A DNA stretch of 22,302 nucleotides, taken from contig JAETQR010000057.1 in the NCBI GenBank assembly GCA_021770615.1, forward strand, positions 1 to 22,302. Reading direction: 5' to 3'. Below are positions 1-6,244 of this stretch, one piece after another (position 1 is the first letter of the stretch; every line of letters starts with the position of its first letter). The DNA comes from Lachnospiraceae bacterium (lineage in GTDB: Bacteria; Bacillota_A; Clostridia; Lachnospirales; Lachnospiraceae). A program made the position numbers and the translations under genes. The notes below the pieces were generated by a model that saw only the letters and a program-made list of their open reading frames with translations, was not told the DNA's origin and searched no databases.

Positions 1-64
1 AACAAGAAGGTTATCCTATTCTGTCCCCAATTTCGCTCATGGTGTCTTTTTATCTCTCATCCCA

Positions 65-256
65 CTACTTCAATTGTTTAAAGTGCTGTATACATTTTAA
101 TGTTTCTATCACAAACTCTTGATATAGATCTTCATCAAATACTCCCCATATTAAAGCATTTCTGATTAGCATTGGGCGAAACATCTCCAATATCTGTTCT
201 ATGGCCTTCTTGTCTCCTTGCTGAGCCCTAAATAAAATCTCTTCAAATTCCATCAT
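65..256 (-). CDS. Helix-turn-helix protein of conjugative transposons (Tn916 Orf8-like, HTH_16 family)
   Basis: A 63-residue protein starting MMEFEEILFRAQQGDKKA and ending with the QEFVIETLKC stretch. It matches the short HTH_16 family, which resembles sigma-70 region 2 and accompanies the ECF-like sigma factor in Tn916-type elements. In the family it is thought to support transcription of excision or transfer genes; no catalytic role is expected. The start overlaps the stop of the sigma gene by four bases (ATGA), and a GGAGG lies six bases upstream of the first of two ATGs, so translational coupling is likely. Nothing recognisable follows at 1-64. The two-gene order next to a divergent repressor is the main support for this call. 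Confidence 0.75.
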   Translation of the reverse strand: MMEFEEILFRAQQGDKKAIEQILEMFRPMLIRNALIWGVFDEDLYQEFVIETLKCIQHFKQLK

Positions 257-690
257 CTGTCACCTCCCATCCATTTTCGAATCTTGCAGATAGCATAATA
301 ATAGATATTCTTTACCTTATCTTCCTTAATTCCATTCAAACAACCTACCTCTCTAAAAGTTCTCTCCTCAAAAACATGCTGGTAAATGAAATGCCTTTCA
401 TCCTCTCGAAGCATCATAAGGGCTTCTATAAGCCTGTGGTCGGATAATTCATTCCATCCCGGATATCGTCCTTCTTGTTCTCTGGAAAGAATTTCTTCTC
501 TACAACGTAATTCAATCATTTCGTCTATAGAAAAACTAAAATCCACCAAAGATTCTTCTAAAGGCTTTTCTACTCTGCTAATCTTTTCTTTTTTCTTCAG
601 ATAATTCCATCTTTTCCACCGGATACATTTCTGCAGATATGCAGTAAAGTAATTCTTTATTTTATCTCCTGTATAATCATATTCGTTCAT
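253..690 (-). CDS. Sigma-70-like factor of conjugative elements (Tn916 Orf7-like)
   Basis: A 145-residue protein from the ATG at 690, preceded by GGAGGGAAAC. An in-frame TTG at 702 would put the ribosome site inside the gene, so I reject that start. The N-terminal part (FTAYLQKCIRWKRWNY) resembles the compact start of Tn916-type sigma factors. The C-terminal half (LMMLREDERHFIYQHVFEERTFREVG, then the IKEDKVKNIYYYAICKIRKW helix; given here as two separate pieces) fits a region-4 HTH that recognises -35 sequences. It is probably an element-specific activator of excision or transfer genes. It forms an operon with the HTH_16 gene, faces away from the XRE repressor at 1101, and has a strong terminator hairpin upstream at 785-830. 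Confidence 0.75.
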   Translation of the reverse strand: MNEYDYTGDKIKNYFTAYLQKCIRWKRWNYLKKKEKISRVEKPLEESLVDFSFSIDEMIELRCREEILSREQEGRYPGWNELSDHRLIEALMMLREDERHFIYQHVFEERTFREVGCLNGIKEDKVKNIYYYAICKIRKWMGGDR

Positions 691-784
691 GTTTCCCTCC
701 AAAAATCTTCAAAATCAATTTCTTTCAAAGATTTCTAAGGGTGGAGAACGGCAATGACACTCCATGGCAGACTCTATTTCTACA

Positions 785-830
785 TAAAAAATACTGCCAA
801 ACCGGCATATTACCAGTCTGACAGCATAAA
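785..830 (-). terminator. Intrinsic terminator upstream of the sigma gene
   Basis: Arms 791-805 (ATACTGCCAAACCGG) and 813-827 pair over 15 positions around a 7-nt loop. The four departures from Watson-Crick all become G-U pairs in the minus-strand RNA. Six T residues follow on the minus strand at 785-790. It lies between the divergent repressor's intergenic region and the sigma gene, so it either ends a short leader transcript or attenuates the sigma operon. Confidence 0.75.
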
Positions 831-1100
831 AAGGTAATCGAATTTTATGTGTTATATGAAGCGTTATTGCGTAATATACTGCATGTATGCAAGTCTCATA
901 CACCCACCATGCGGTTACGATTTTTTTAACAAACTACTTACTGCATATATTCCTTTCCTGCCATATATAAAATTAAATTCCTTGTTTTCCTGCCTACCAT
1001 ACATTAAACACGCAATATAATACGCATAAACAGGTATCTTAACGCATTTCATATAGTGCATATCTCATGTAAAATATAAGAACTAAGTGAGGTGATACAA
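831..1100. promoter_or_regulatory. Divergent regulatory region between sigma operon and XRE repressor
   Basis: AT-rich and without a credible gene. The motif ACGCAATA occurs at 1010-1017 and inverted (TATTGCGT) at 865-872, with further ACGCA copies near 1021 and 1042; these are candidate operators. A possible repressor promoter has TAAAAT at 1070-1075 and a poor -35 around 1047-1053. The ribosome site GAGGTG sits at 1089-1094. Promoter assignments here are weak. Confidence 0.4.
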
Positions 1101-1433
1101 ATGATGGCTAAGAAATTATTAGGAGATGCAGTAAAAGAAGAACGATTAAGAAGAAACCTGTCCCAGAATGCCCTTGCTGAAATGGTGCATGTATCTCTCC
1201 GCACTATTTCTGATATCGAAAATTACAATGGTAATCCCCGTTTTGAAAATCTGTACTTATTGGCATCTTATCTAAATCTATCCATAGACGCAGTATTTAA
1301 TGGTGAAAACGAGTCCATGGATTCTACCATGAAACAGATTATCGCAGAACTTAATCAGTGTTCCAATGAAACAAAGCGCCTGGCACTGGGAACATTGCGC
1401 GGCCTTTTATCCGCAGCGACCCAAAACCAATAG
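1101..1433 (+). CDS. XRE-family transcriptional repressor (Tn916 Orf9-like position)
   Basis: About 110 residues. The N-terminal two-thirds is a classic lambda/Cro-type HTH: LGDAVKEERLRRNLSQNALA, then VSLRTISDIENYNGNP as recognition helix and turn, then a helix ending in a FNGE-like motif. The remaining 40 residues are helical and may dimerise. A GTG at 1092 is possible, but AGGTG then overlaps it; ATG 1101 (or 1104) has proper spacing. It lies divergent to the sigma/HTH pair, the arrangement of Tn916 orf9 versus orf7/orf8, so it likely represses that operon by binding the intergenic ACGCAATA motifs. The operator assignment is inference. Confidence 0.8.
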   Translation: MMAKKLLGDAVKEERLRRNLSQNALAEMVHVSLRTISDIENYNGNPRFENLYLLASYLNLSIDAVFNGENESMDSTMKQIIAELNQCSNETKRLALGTLRGLLSAATQNQ

Positions 1434-1487
1434 TCTTTATTTTGCATCCCATATTGACTTAACCATTGTTTCTGAGTATAAAAATGG

Positions 1488-1520
1488 AATCTGTGAATAA
1501 TCTGTGAGTAATCTGTGAGT
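1488..1520. repeat. Three tandem 11-bp direct repeats (iteron-like)
   Basis: AATCTGTGAAT at 1488-1498, then AATCTGTGAGT at 1499-1509 and again at 1510-1520, with a period of exactly 11 bp. ParR-type centromeres in type II plasmid partition systems, such as R1 parC, are built from 11-bp direct repeats, and a ParR-like gene ends at 1634. The array is short and lies downstream of the operon, not upstream. Confidence 0.6.
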
Positions 1521-1553
1521 TGAGATAGAGAATAAAAAATATCCGGATATGAT

Positions 1554-1587
1554 AAAAGCAGCCTCGCTTATGATGAGACTGCTTTTT
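1554..1587. terminator. Bidirectional intrinsic terminator between XRE gene and parR
   Basis: AAAAGCAG at 1554-1561 pairs with CTGCTTTT at 1579-1586. An inner CTC/GAG extends the stem after one mismatch. T-runs on both strands suit termination of both the XRE gene (plus) and the parMR operon (minus), which converge here. Confidence 0.8.
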
Positions 1588-1633
1588 ATCTGTTACTCTT
1601 TGTAACATCTATATCCTATATTTATGAACCCGG

Positions 1634-2005
1634 TTAATTTCTTCGGAAAGTGTCCATTGCCGCCATGATATTCTGGGTTATACTTTCATCCATTTCCTTC
1701 TCTTCAGGCGAGAGATCCAAAACCGAATCGGAAGGATTCACTTCCTTATCAGCAGGGGGTGCCAGGTGCCTGTTCATGACTTTTTCCAGTTCCTTCTGTA
1801 TCAGCTTTTCCAATAGAGGCTGAAATGATTCCACATGAAAATCAGGGATTCTTTCTGAATCAACACCATCCACATAGCTTAAAATAGCGGTAGCTATCAA
1901 CTGCGCTTTCTTTTTCGTTCCATTCAGGATCTCTGCAGCCCGTACATGGACTGGATCAGTTTCATCAAATCCAATGGTAAATACATACGGATTTTTCTTT
2001 GCCAT
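1634..2005 (-). CDS. parR: ParR-like centromere-binding protein
   Basis: A 123-residue protein starting MAKKNPYVFTIGF. The segment around residues 5-45 (FDETDPVHVRAAEILN, then KKAQLIATAILSYV) fits the ribbon-helix-helix DNA-binding region of Firmicute ParR/StbB proteins. The C-terminal half is acidic and variable, as expected for the part that contacts the actin-like filament. I chose ATG 2005, which has GGGAAG eight bases upstream, over the GTG at 2014, which abuts that sequence. It starts directly after parM (stop at 2011), in the usual parM-parR order. In this family ParR binds centromere repeats and couples DNA to ParM filaments; a candidate repeat array lies at 1488-1520. Confidence 0.72.
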   Translation of the reverse strand: MAKKNPYVFTIGFDETDPVHVRAAEILNGTKKKAQLIATAILSYVDGVDSERIPDFHVESFQPLLEKLIQKELEKVMNRHLAPPADKEVNPSDSVLDLSPEEKEMDESITQNIMAAMDTFRRN

Positions 2006-2010
2006 TCCTA

Positions 2011-2943
2011 TCACTTCCCATTCTTATATGCGCGGTATAACAAGTCATATCCCCTGGCATTCGCCTTCAGATCTTCAATAAACAGATATTTTCCCAGACG
2101 ATCTGATTTTTCGAGGAATTGCTTCAGCAGGACCGCACCACCGCCAATAAAGACCGTATAGGATGTCTTGGTATCAATTCCGCGCTCCCTGATACTGTTC
2201 AGTAGATCTGTCACAAAATCATGTACCATGCTCTCAGTCATATGTACCACACTGTCATCATAATACTGTGTATTCCCGGAAAGGATACTGTCAATGTCTG
2301 TATCCTCCAGTAGCATGTCATATTCGCTGTTGACACTGGAGATAATCTGGTTATACATAGTAATCACACCTTTTTCCAGGGAATCGCAATATCCCATATC
2401 CGGCTTTCCTTTCCTTATCAGGAGGTAATCGGTTGTAAAGCCTCCGATATCAATGCCGACTGCCTTCGGGATTTGCATGATGTCCTGACCTACGGTCATC
2501 ATGGCCGCGAAGTCCTGTACAAAAGCCCGAACCTCCTGGATACAGATATGATAAATCTTTCCGTTAAAATTCAGATCCAATACTTTGCCTTCCGCTCGGA
2601 AAAATGCCTCATACTTTTCATAAAGCTCTGCAAAATGCTTCGGCGGCAGTCCGATAGGAAGCTGGATCTGCACCACATCCTCTGGTTGAATCTGTTCCTT
2701 CCCTTCTAGCTCCATTGCAATCGCAAACAGTGTGAGAATAAAGAACCGGAAGTCTAAAGTCTTATCCCTCTGGTAGGGAATCCGCTGCTCACTGAGGGTA
2801 TAATACTTTCCCTCATATTGAAGATACTGCTCACCCCTGGCAGGCTTCTTATCCAGCACATTTAGGCCGCTTGTAAAAATAAAATGGCAGGTCTTCATAT
2901 TCCGGTTTCCGTGGTCTACTGCAACTCTTAGTTTCTTAATCAT
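2011..2943 (-). CDS. parM: ParM/StbA-family actin-like ATPase for DNA segregation
   Basis: A 310-residue actin-fold protein. The phosphate-1 motif is VAVDHGNRN with D10, the phosphate-2 motif is GIDIGGFTTD at 163-172, and the adenosine motif is FIGGGA at 265-270. Length fits ParM/StbA proteins of about 300-330 residues. The family forms ATP-driven filaments that push sister DNA molecules apart. AAAGGAG lies ten bases upstream of the ATG, and parR follows directly. Presence in an element with an integrase suggests an extrachromosomal phase of the ICE, or descent from a plasmid. No clear repeat array is visible upstream of the gene. Confidence 0.88.
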   Translation of the reverse strand: MIKKLRVAVDHGNRNMKTCHFIFTSGLNVLDKKPARGEQYLQYEGKYYTLSEQRIPYQRDKTLDFRFFILTLFAIAMELEGKEQIQPEDVVQIQLPIGLPPKHFAELYEKYEAFFRAEGKVLDLNFNGKIYHICIQEVRAFVQDFAAMMTVGQDIMQIPKAVGIDIGGFTTDYLLIRKGKPDMGYCDSLEKGVITMYNQIISSVNSEYDMLLEDTDIDSILSGNTQYYDDSVVHMTESMVHDFVTDLLNSIRERGIDTKTSYTVFIGGGAVLLKQFLEKSDRLGKYLFIEDLKANARGYDLLYRAYKNGK

Positions 2944-3083
2944 ACATCATCCACTCCTTTGTCATTGATACATACTCTGTACGTGCGAGCTATGTAAAGC
3001 GCAACCAACTCTCATAAATTCATGCTCAGATAAGTTTTGATTCCAGATTATGTCCTGTTCGTATTATTCTGAATATAGCATGG

Positions 3084-3111
3084 AAAAAGGCACCGGCCAA
3101 ATGCCGATGCC
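3084..3111 (-). terminator. Intrinsic terminator
   Basis: GGCACCGGC at 3089-3097 and GCCGATGCC at 3103-3111 form a 9-bp stem with one wobble and a 5-nt loop. On the minus strand it is followed by five T residues (3084-3088). It ends transcripts that come through the transposase remnant and insulates parM. Confidence 0.8.
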
Positions 3112-3167
3112 CACTCTATTTTCCTGATTCTCACTGCTTTGCGCAGCACATTAATTTGCACATATTG

Positions 3168-3494
3168 TTATATTCCAAACATTTTTCTTGTGCTTTCTAC
3201 CTCTTCTGGCTCGCAGCCGACTTCCGCCGCAATCTGCTCATCTGTAAGATTCGGATTGCTTTTCACTGTCTGAAAGATTCTTCCTGACAGAATCAATCCT
3301 TCCTGTCTTCCCTGCTATTCCGCCTCTTGCTGCTTCACCTGGATATCTTCCTCATAGCTGTACTCTGCAAGCAACATGTTTTCAGCCTCGCTTCCTTTCC
3401 GTTTCAGATAATCTGCCAGTATTCCACGGTCAATACATTCCCTGATTGCCTTCTTAATTGCGCTTTTTTCACCGGAATGCTCCCTTATTTTCTC
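3168..3494 (-). pseudogene. 3' remnant of PD-(D/E)XK (Rpn-type) transposase/nuclease
   Basis: No open frame spans this region, but the minus strand from about 3494 reads in one frame: EKIREHSGEKSAIKKAIREC, then IDRGILADYLKRKGSEAEN, MLLAEYSYEEDIQVKQQEAE, a TAG stop, QGRQEG, and then a helical tail ending KMFGI and a TAA at 3168-3170. This is the characteristic C-terminal portion of Rpn-family recombination-promoting nucleases. The nuclease domain is missing upstream, where an in-frame TAA sits at 3495-3497. The internal TAG sits in a Q-rich stretch and could come from one CAG-to-TAG change. The gene is therefore both truncated and interrupted. Confidence 0.7.
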
Positions 3495-3533
3495 TTATAC
3501 TACCACACTTCAATTTTTGTTTCAATTATGCTT

Positions 3534-3947
3534 TTATGCTGCTTCATTCCTTGCTTCTTCCTTAACATATTCCTCAAATAATTCCTGATACCGCTTATAT
3601 CCCTGCGGAATCAACGGCGCTTTCAGAGAAGTTTTTGACCAAAGGATCAGTTCTTCCTCCTCCACATGATAGGGACTGCCCGGATAAAAAGCTCCGCCAG
3701 AATACCTTGGAGTGCTCGGTTTTGCAATCTCTTCCAGTTCAGTCTTCGTCTTTGCCTTCATAATGAAATCAGCCTTTTTACAAAATACTGTCTCAACTAG
3801 TTCCGGCAGAAACCCTTCTTCTTCATACTGTGCCGTAAGTCCTCTCATTTTCCTTAACGCATCAAATCTGCGGGAACGTAATTTTTCCGTCAGTCTATTA
3901 TCCATTAATAATTCCGTCATATAACGGCTGTATTCCAAATCTATCAT
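3534..3947 (-). CDS. Conserved hypothetical protein downstream of sortase
   Basis: I do not recognise this 137-residue protein. It has no signal peptide or membrane segment. The N-terminal half is charged and helical (MTELLMDNRLTEKLRSRRFD), the middle carries a Pro/Gly/Tyr-rich turn (STPRYSGGAFYPGSPYH) and the C-terminus is helical and acidic. GGAG nine bases before the ATG lies within the end of the sortase gene, and only 15 bases separate the two genes, so it is very probably co-transcribed with the sortase. It lacks an LPXTG-like sorting signal, so it is not an evident sortase substrate. Confidence 0.6.
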   Translation of the reverse strand: MIDLEYSRYMTELLMDNRLTEKLRSRRFDALRKMRGLTAQYEEEGFLPELVETVFCKKADFIMKAKTKTELEEIAKPSTPRYSGGAFYPGSPYHVEEEELILWSKTSLKAPLIPQGYKRYQELFEEYVKEEARNEAA

Positions 3948-3962
3948 CTCTCGGTTCTCCTC

Positions 3963-4757
3963 TTAATTCTGAATTTTCTGTACCAGTTTCCCATGTACCA
4001 GATAGCGGTAATTCCTGTCTGTATTCACACAGGTCGAGAGTGTCACGATATAGTCTGAATCAGTTACCGTTACTCCCGTATCATAGCCGGAATACGAGAG
4101 TACTGTATCCACAAACTTCTGGAAATCCTCTGGCTCTGGAAAGGAGTAAGTATATCCAATGCTTCCATTCCGGCCTGCATAACAGGATATGATCTGATAT
4201 TCCAGTACAGATCCCGGTACATAGATATAAAAGTATGGATACTGTTGGTACAGGCTCTGGTCCTGGTAACGGTCAAGCATACCGAACATACTTCCGTTTT
4301 TCATATTATGGCCATAGACAATAGTATTACTGTCTGAAAAATCCGGCTGATTATGATAATCCACAAAGATACTTCCGTTCTTATTTTCTTGTCCGTCAAA
4401 CATATGGTGCAGGTAATAGTAATTGTCCTTCCCCTGTACTACCGGATAACTGATATTCAACGCAGGAATTTGAATCCATGTGATAACATCCGGGTTGACC
4501 TTCTTAAGCCCTTCAAAATCAACCTGCAGATATCCGTTTCCAGTATCCTCTGTACCTTTTTCAGAGCCGTCGTCATCATCTGTTGAACAATCGTCTTTTC
4601 CCTCTGGCTCCTGCACGTAATCCTGCAGTTCCTCATAGGTTTCCGCTCCCTGATGATATTCTGCATAAATGCAAAACAGTTTCCATGCCGCAAATACAAA
4701 GACTGCAAGCGAAGTAAGCAGTAAAATCAAAGATGCGTAATCTCTCTTTTTTCTCAT
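3963..4757 (-). CDS. srtB: Class B sortase
   Basis: A 264-residue membrane-anchored transpeptidase. A hydrophobic anchor at residues 9-31 follows a basic MRKKRDY start. A linker with an acidic run (about residues 50-72) leads to the sortase domain from about 88. The catalytic set is visible: H150 in TIVYGHNMKNGSMFG, C243 in TLSTC, and R251 in YRYLVHGKL. The GHNMKNGSMF and TLSTC signatures and the length are typical of class B enzymes that attach proteins to peptidoglycan or assemble surface structures. AGGAGG precedes the ATG by nine bases, and a terminator at 4816-4848 separates it from the primase. Sortases are common in Gram-positive ICEs; no substrate gene is visible in this window. Confidence 0.92.
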   Translation of the reverse strand: MRKKRDYASLILLLTSLAVFVFAAWKLFCIYAEYHQGAETYEELQDYVQEPEGKDDCSTDDDDGSEKGTEDTGNGYLQVDFEGLKKVNPDVITWIQIPALNISYPVVQGKDNYYYLHHMFDGQENKNGSIFVDYHNQPDFSDSNTIVYGHNMKNGSMFGMLDRYQDQSLYQQYPYFYIYVPGSVLEYQIISCYAGRNGSIGYTYSFPEPEDFQKFVDTVLSYSGYDTGVTVTDSDYIVTLSTCVNTDRNYRYLVHGKLVQKIQN

Positions 4758-4815
4758 GTATCATTTCCTCCTGATAAATAAATGTTTCTTCTAAGAACGC
4801 TTTTTATAGTACCTG

Positions 4816-4848
4816 TAGAAAAGCCAGAGTTCTTATATCCTCTGGCTT
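4816..4848 (-). terminator. Intrinsic terminator after the primase gene
   Basis: AAGCCAGAG at 4821-4829 and CTCTGGCTT at 4840-4848 form a perfect 9-bp stem with a 10-nt loop, followed on the minus strand by TTTTC. It marks the end of the recombination/primase transcript before the sortase gene. Confidence 0.82.
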
Positions 4849-4863
4849 ATGTAATTCTATTTT

Positions 4864-6090
4864 TCAAATACTCCCGTTTGGTTGTTTCTTCGTACTTCTC
4901 CTGGTGGCATAGTAAAAATCATCTATCCCTTTTATCCTTCCATACCATTCACCCCTTTCATCCATGTCCCAGATCATCCTCTGTACCGGCAGGGAAAGGT
5001 TCCGGCAGCCTTCATAAAGCTTCTTGCAGCCGTTTTGTAGGATCTCCCTCTTTTTCGCCTTAAAAGGGCAGTAGTCATGTACCCCGGCATCCAGGCATTC
5101 CCCGCATTTTTTATGGTTTCCGTCACACTTCACCCTCATCTTCTTGTCCATGTCGTAAGCCTCATAAATCAGCTTCAGATTTCTCTTTGAAAGACTTTCT
5201 AACACAGGATGGAGGCTCCGGTACTGGTTGACTCCCGGTGCACACAAAAATGTATCTCCGGACAGATAATGGGCAATCGTTCCTTTTAGTGCCCCTTCTG
5301 TCACATACATTGTTTCAGCATCCAAATTCCCAATTACATGCACCGGACTGCCGGAAGAAACGCCCATCTGATAGTTGGAGCTGGAAAGCCAGATGTATTT
5401 TCTGGAATCCGTCACAAAATCAAGCCGAATCTGGAATCCCTGTATCAATCCCTTTATAGAAAGAATCGGAATCAGGATGCCAGAGTTTTTGGCTGTAAAA
5501 TGAATACTCCAAGCTCCATCTTCGCCTTGATAGAAACCAGGCACTCCTTTCAAAGTACAACCCTTGTCTTCCAGCCGTTCCGCCAGCTTTTTGATTCCAA
5601 ATAACGGAACACTCCGATATTTCTGAATTGCAATCTGCTCCGGCGTCAATCCGCGCTTTTGCAGATCTTCCTGATGCTTCCTCGATAATGTAAGCATGGA
5701 AAGCATCTGGGAATAGGTCTGATCAATTTCCCTATCCGAAGCCCGTTCGCTGTTTACCGGTGCTGGCGGTTCCAAATCTCTTTCCGGTTTTACTGACCTT
5801 TGGTAATCATCCCGATACTGTCCGAGATTTAATGCCTCCCGAATCTGTTGGTTTGCCTCCGTCTTTGTGACGTTATACAGTTTGGAATACAAATCCAGCA
5901 TTCCGCCGTGTGCATCGCAATAATTACAACGGAAAACATTTTTTTCAATGTTGATGTTTAGCTTTCCCGTCTTGTGGTTGCAAAATGGACAGTCCACATC
6001 ATACGACCTCGCATTTTTACGCCGGATGGTAAGATTCAGCACCCGCACTACATCCCGAATGTCGTAGCCAAATCCAGATATATCATACAT
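4864..6090 (-). CDS. CHC2 zinc-finger primase-like protein with Toprim-type region
   Basis: A 408-residue protein. The N-terminal zinc finger is CPFC (C34, C37) and FRCNYC (C55, C58), in the form used by DnaG-type CHC2 domains. A helical linker covers about 65-150. The C-terminal half carries a Toprim-like YVTEGALKG motif (E265) and YDMDK (D313, D315), then KGIDDF near the end, a layout seen in DUF3854/primase-like proteins of mobile elements. Four extra cysteines (C322, C329, C332, C341) sit just after the YDMDK motif and could form a second metal site. It probably primes replication of the element. AGGAGG lies 11 bases upstream, immediately below a long inverted-repeat structure. RNA-polymerase activity is inferred, not shown. 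Confidence 0.82.
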   Translation of the reverse strand: MYDISGFGYDIRDVVRVLNLTIRRKNARSYDVDCPFCNHKTGKLNINIEKNVFRCNYCDAHGGMLDLYSKLYNVTKTEANQQIREALNLGQYRDDYQRSVKPERDLEPPAPVNSERASDREIDQTYSQMLSMLTLSRKHQEDLQKRGLTPEQIAIQKYRSVPLFGIKKLAERLEDKGCTLKGVPGFYQGEDGAWSIHFTAKNSGILIPILSIKGLIQGFQIRLDFVTDSRKYIWLSSSNYQMGVSSGSPVHVIGNLDAETMYVTEGALKGTIAHYLSGDTFLCAPGVNQYRSLHPVLESLSKRNLKLIYEAYDMDKKMRVKCDGNHKKCGECLDAGVHDYCPFKAKKREILQNGCKKLYEGCRNLSLPVQRMIWDMDERGEWYGRIKGIDDFYYATRRSTKKQPNGSI

Positions 6091-6110
6091 CCATAAACAC
6101 GCCTCCTTTC

Positions 6111-6215
6111 GTTATCAGAGCATTCCGGAACCTCTAAATCTGCTTTCAACGGATAATATTATCCGTATAGAGTACGTAGATGTTAAGTAAAACTTCCCGG
6201 AATGACGCTGATAAC
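6111..6215. repeat. Nested inverted repeats between annealing-protein and primase genes
   Basis: Outer arms are 6111-6128 (GTTATCAGAGCATTCCGG) and 6197-6215 (CCGGAATGACGCTGATAAC), which pair over 16 positions with a 2/3-nt mismatch. Inside lies a perfect 16-bp palindrome, CGGATAATATTATCCG, at 6150-6165. On the minus-strand mRNA the outer stem ends just before the primase ribosome site, so it could control translation. As DNA it could be a cruciform or an origin-like site. Confidence 0.75.
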
Positions 6216-6244
6216 TGTTTTTTGAAAAGGTATCATTCCCCTAT

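Noticed and set aside
715..903. 62-residue minus-strand ORF upstream of the sigma gene
   Set aside because: It spans the terminator hairpin at 785-830, has no ribosome site and its residues look random.
3327..3581. 84-residue plus-strand ORF rich in Leu, Phe and Cys
   Set aside because: It is the antisense shadow of the transposase remnant and the end of the 3534-3947 gene.
4782..5063. 93-residue plus-strand ORF
   Set aside because: Antisense to the primase gene and crossing its terminator; no coding signs.
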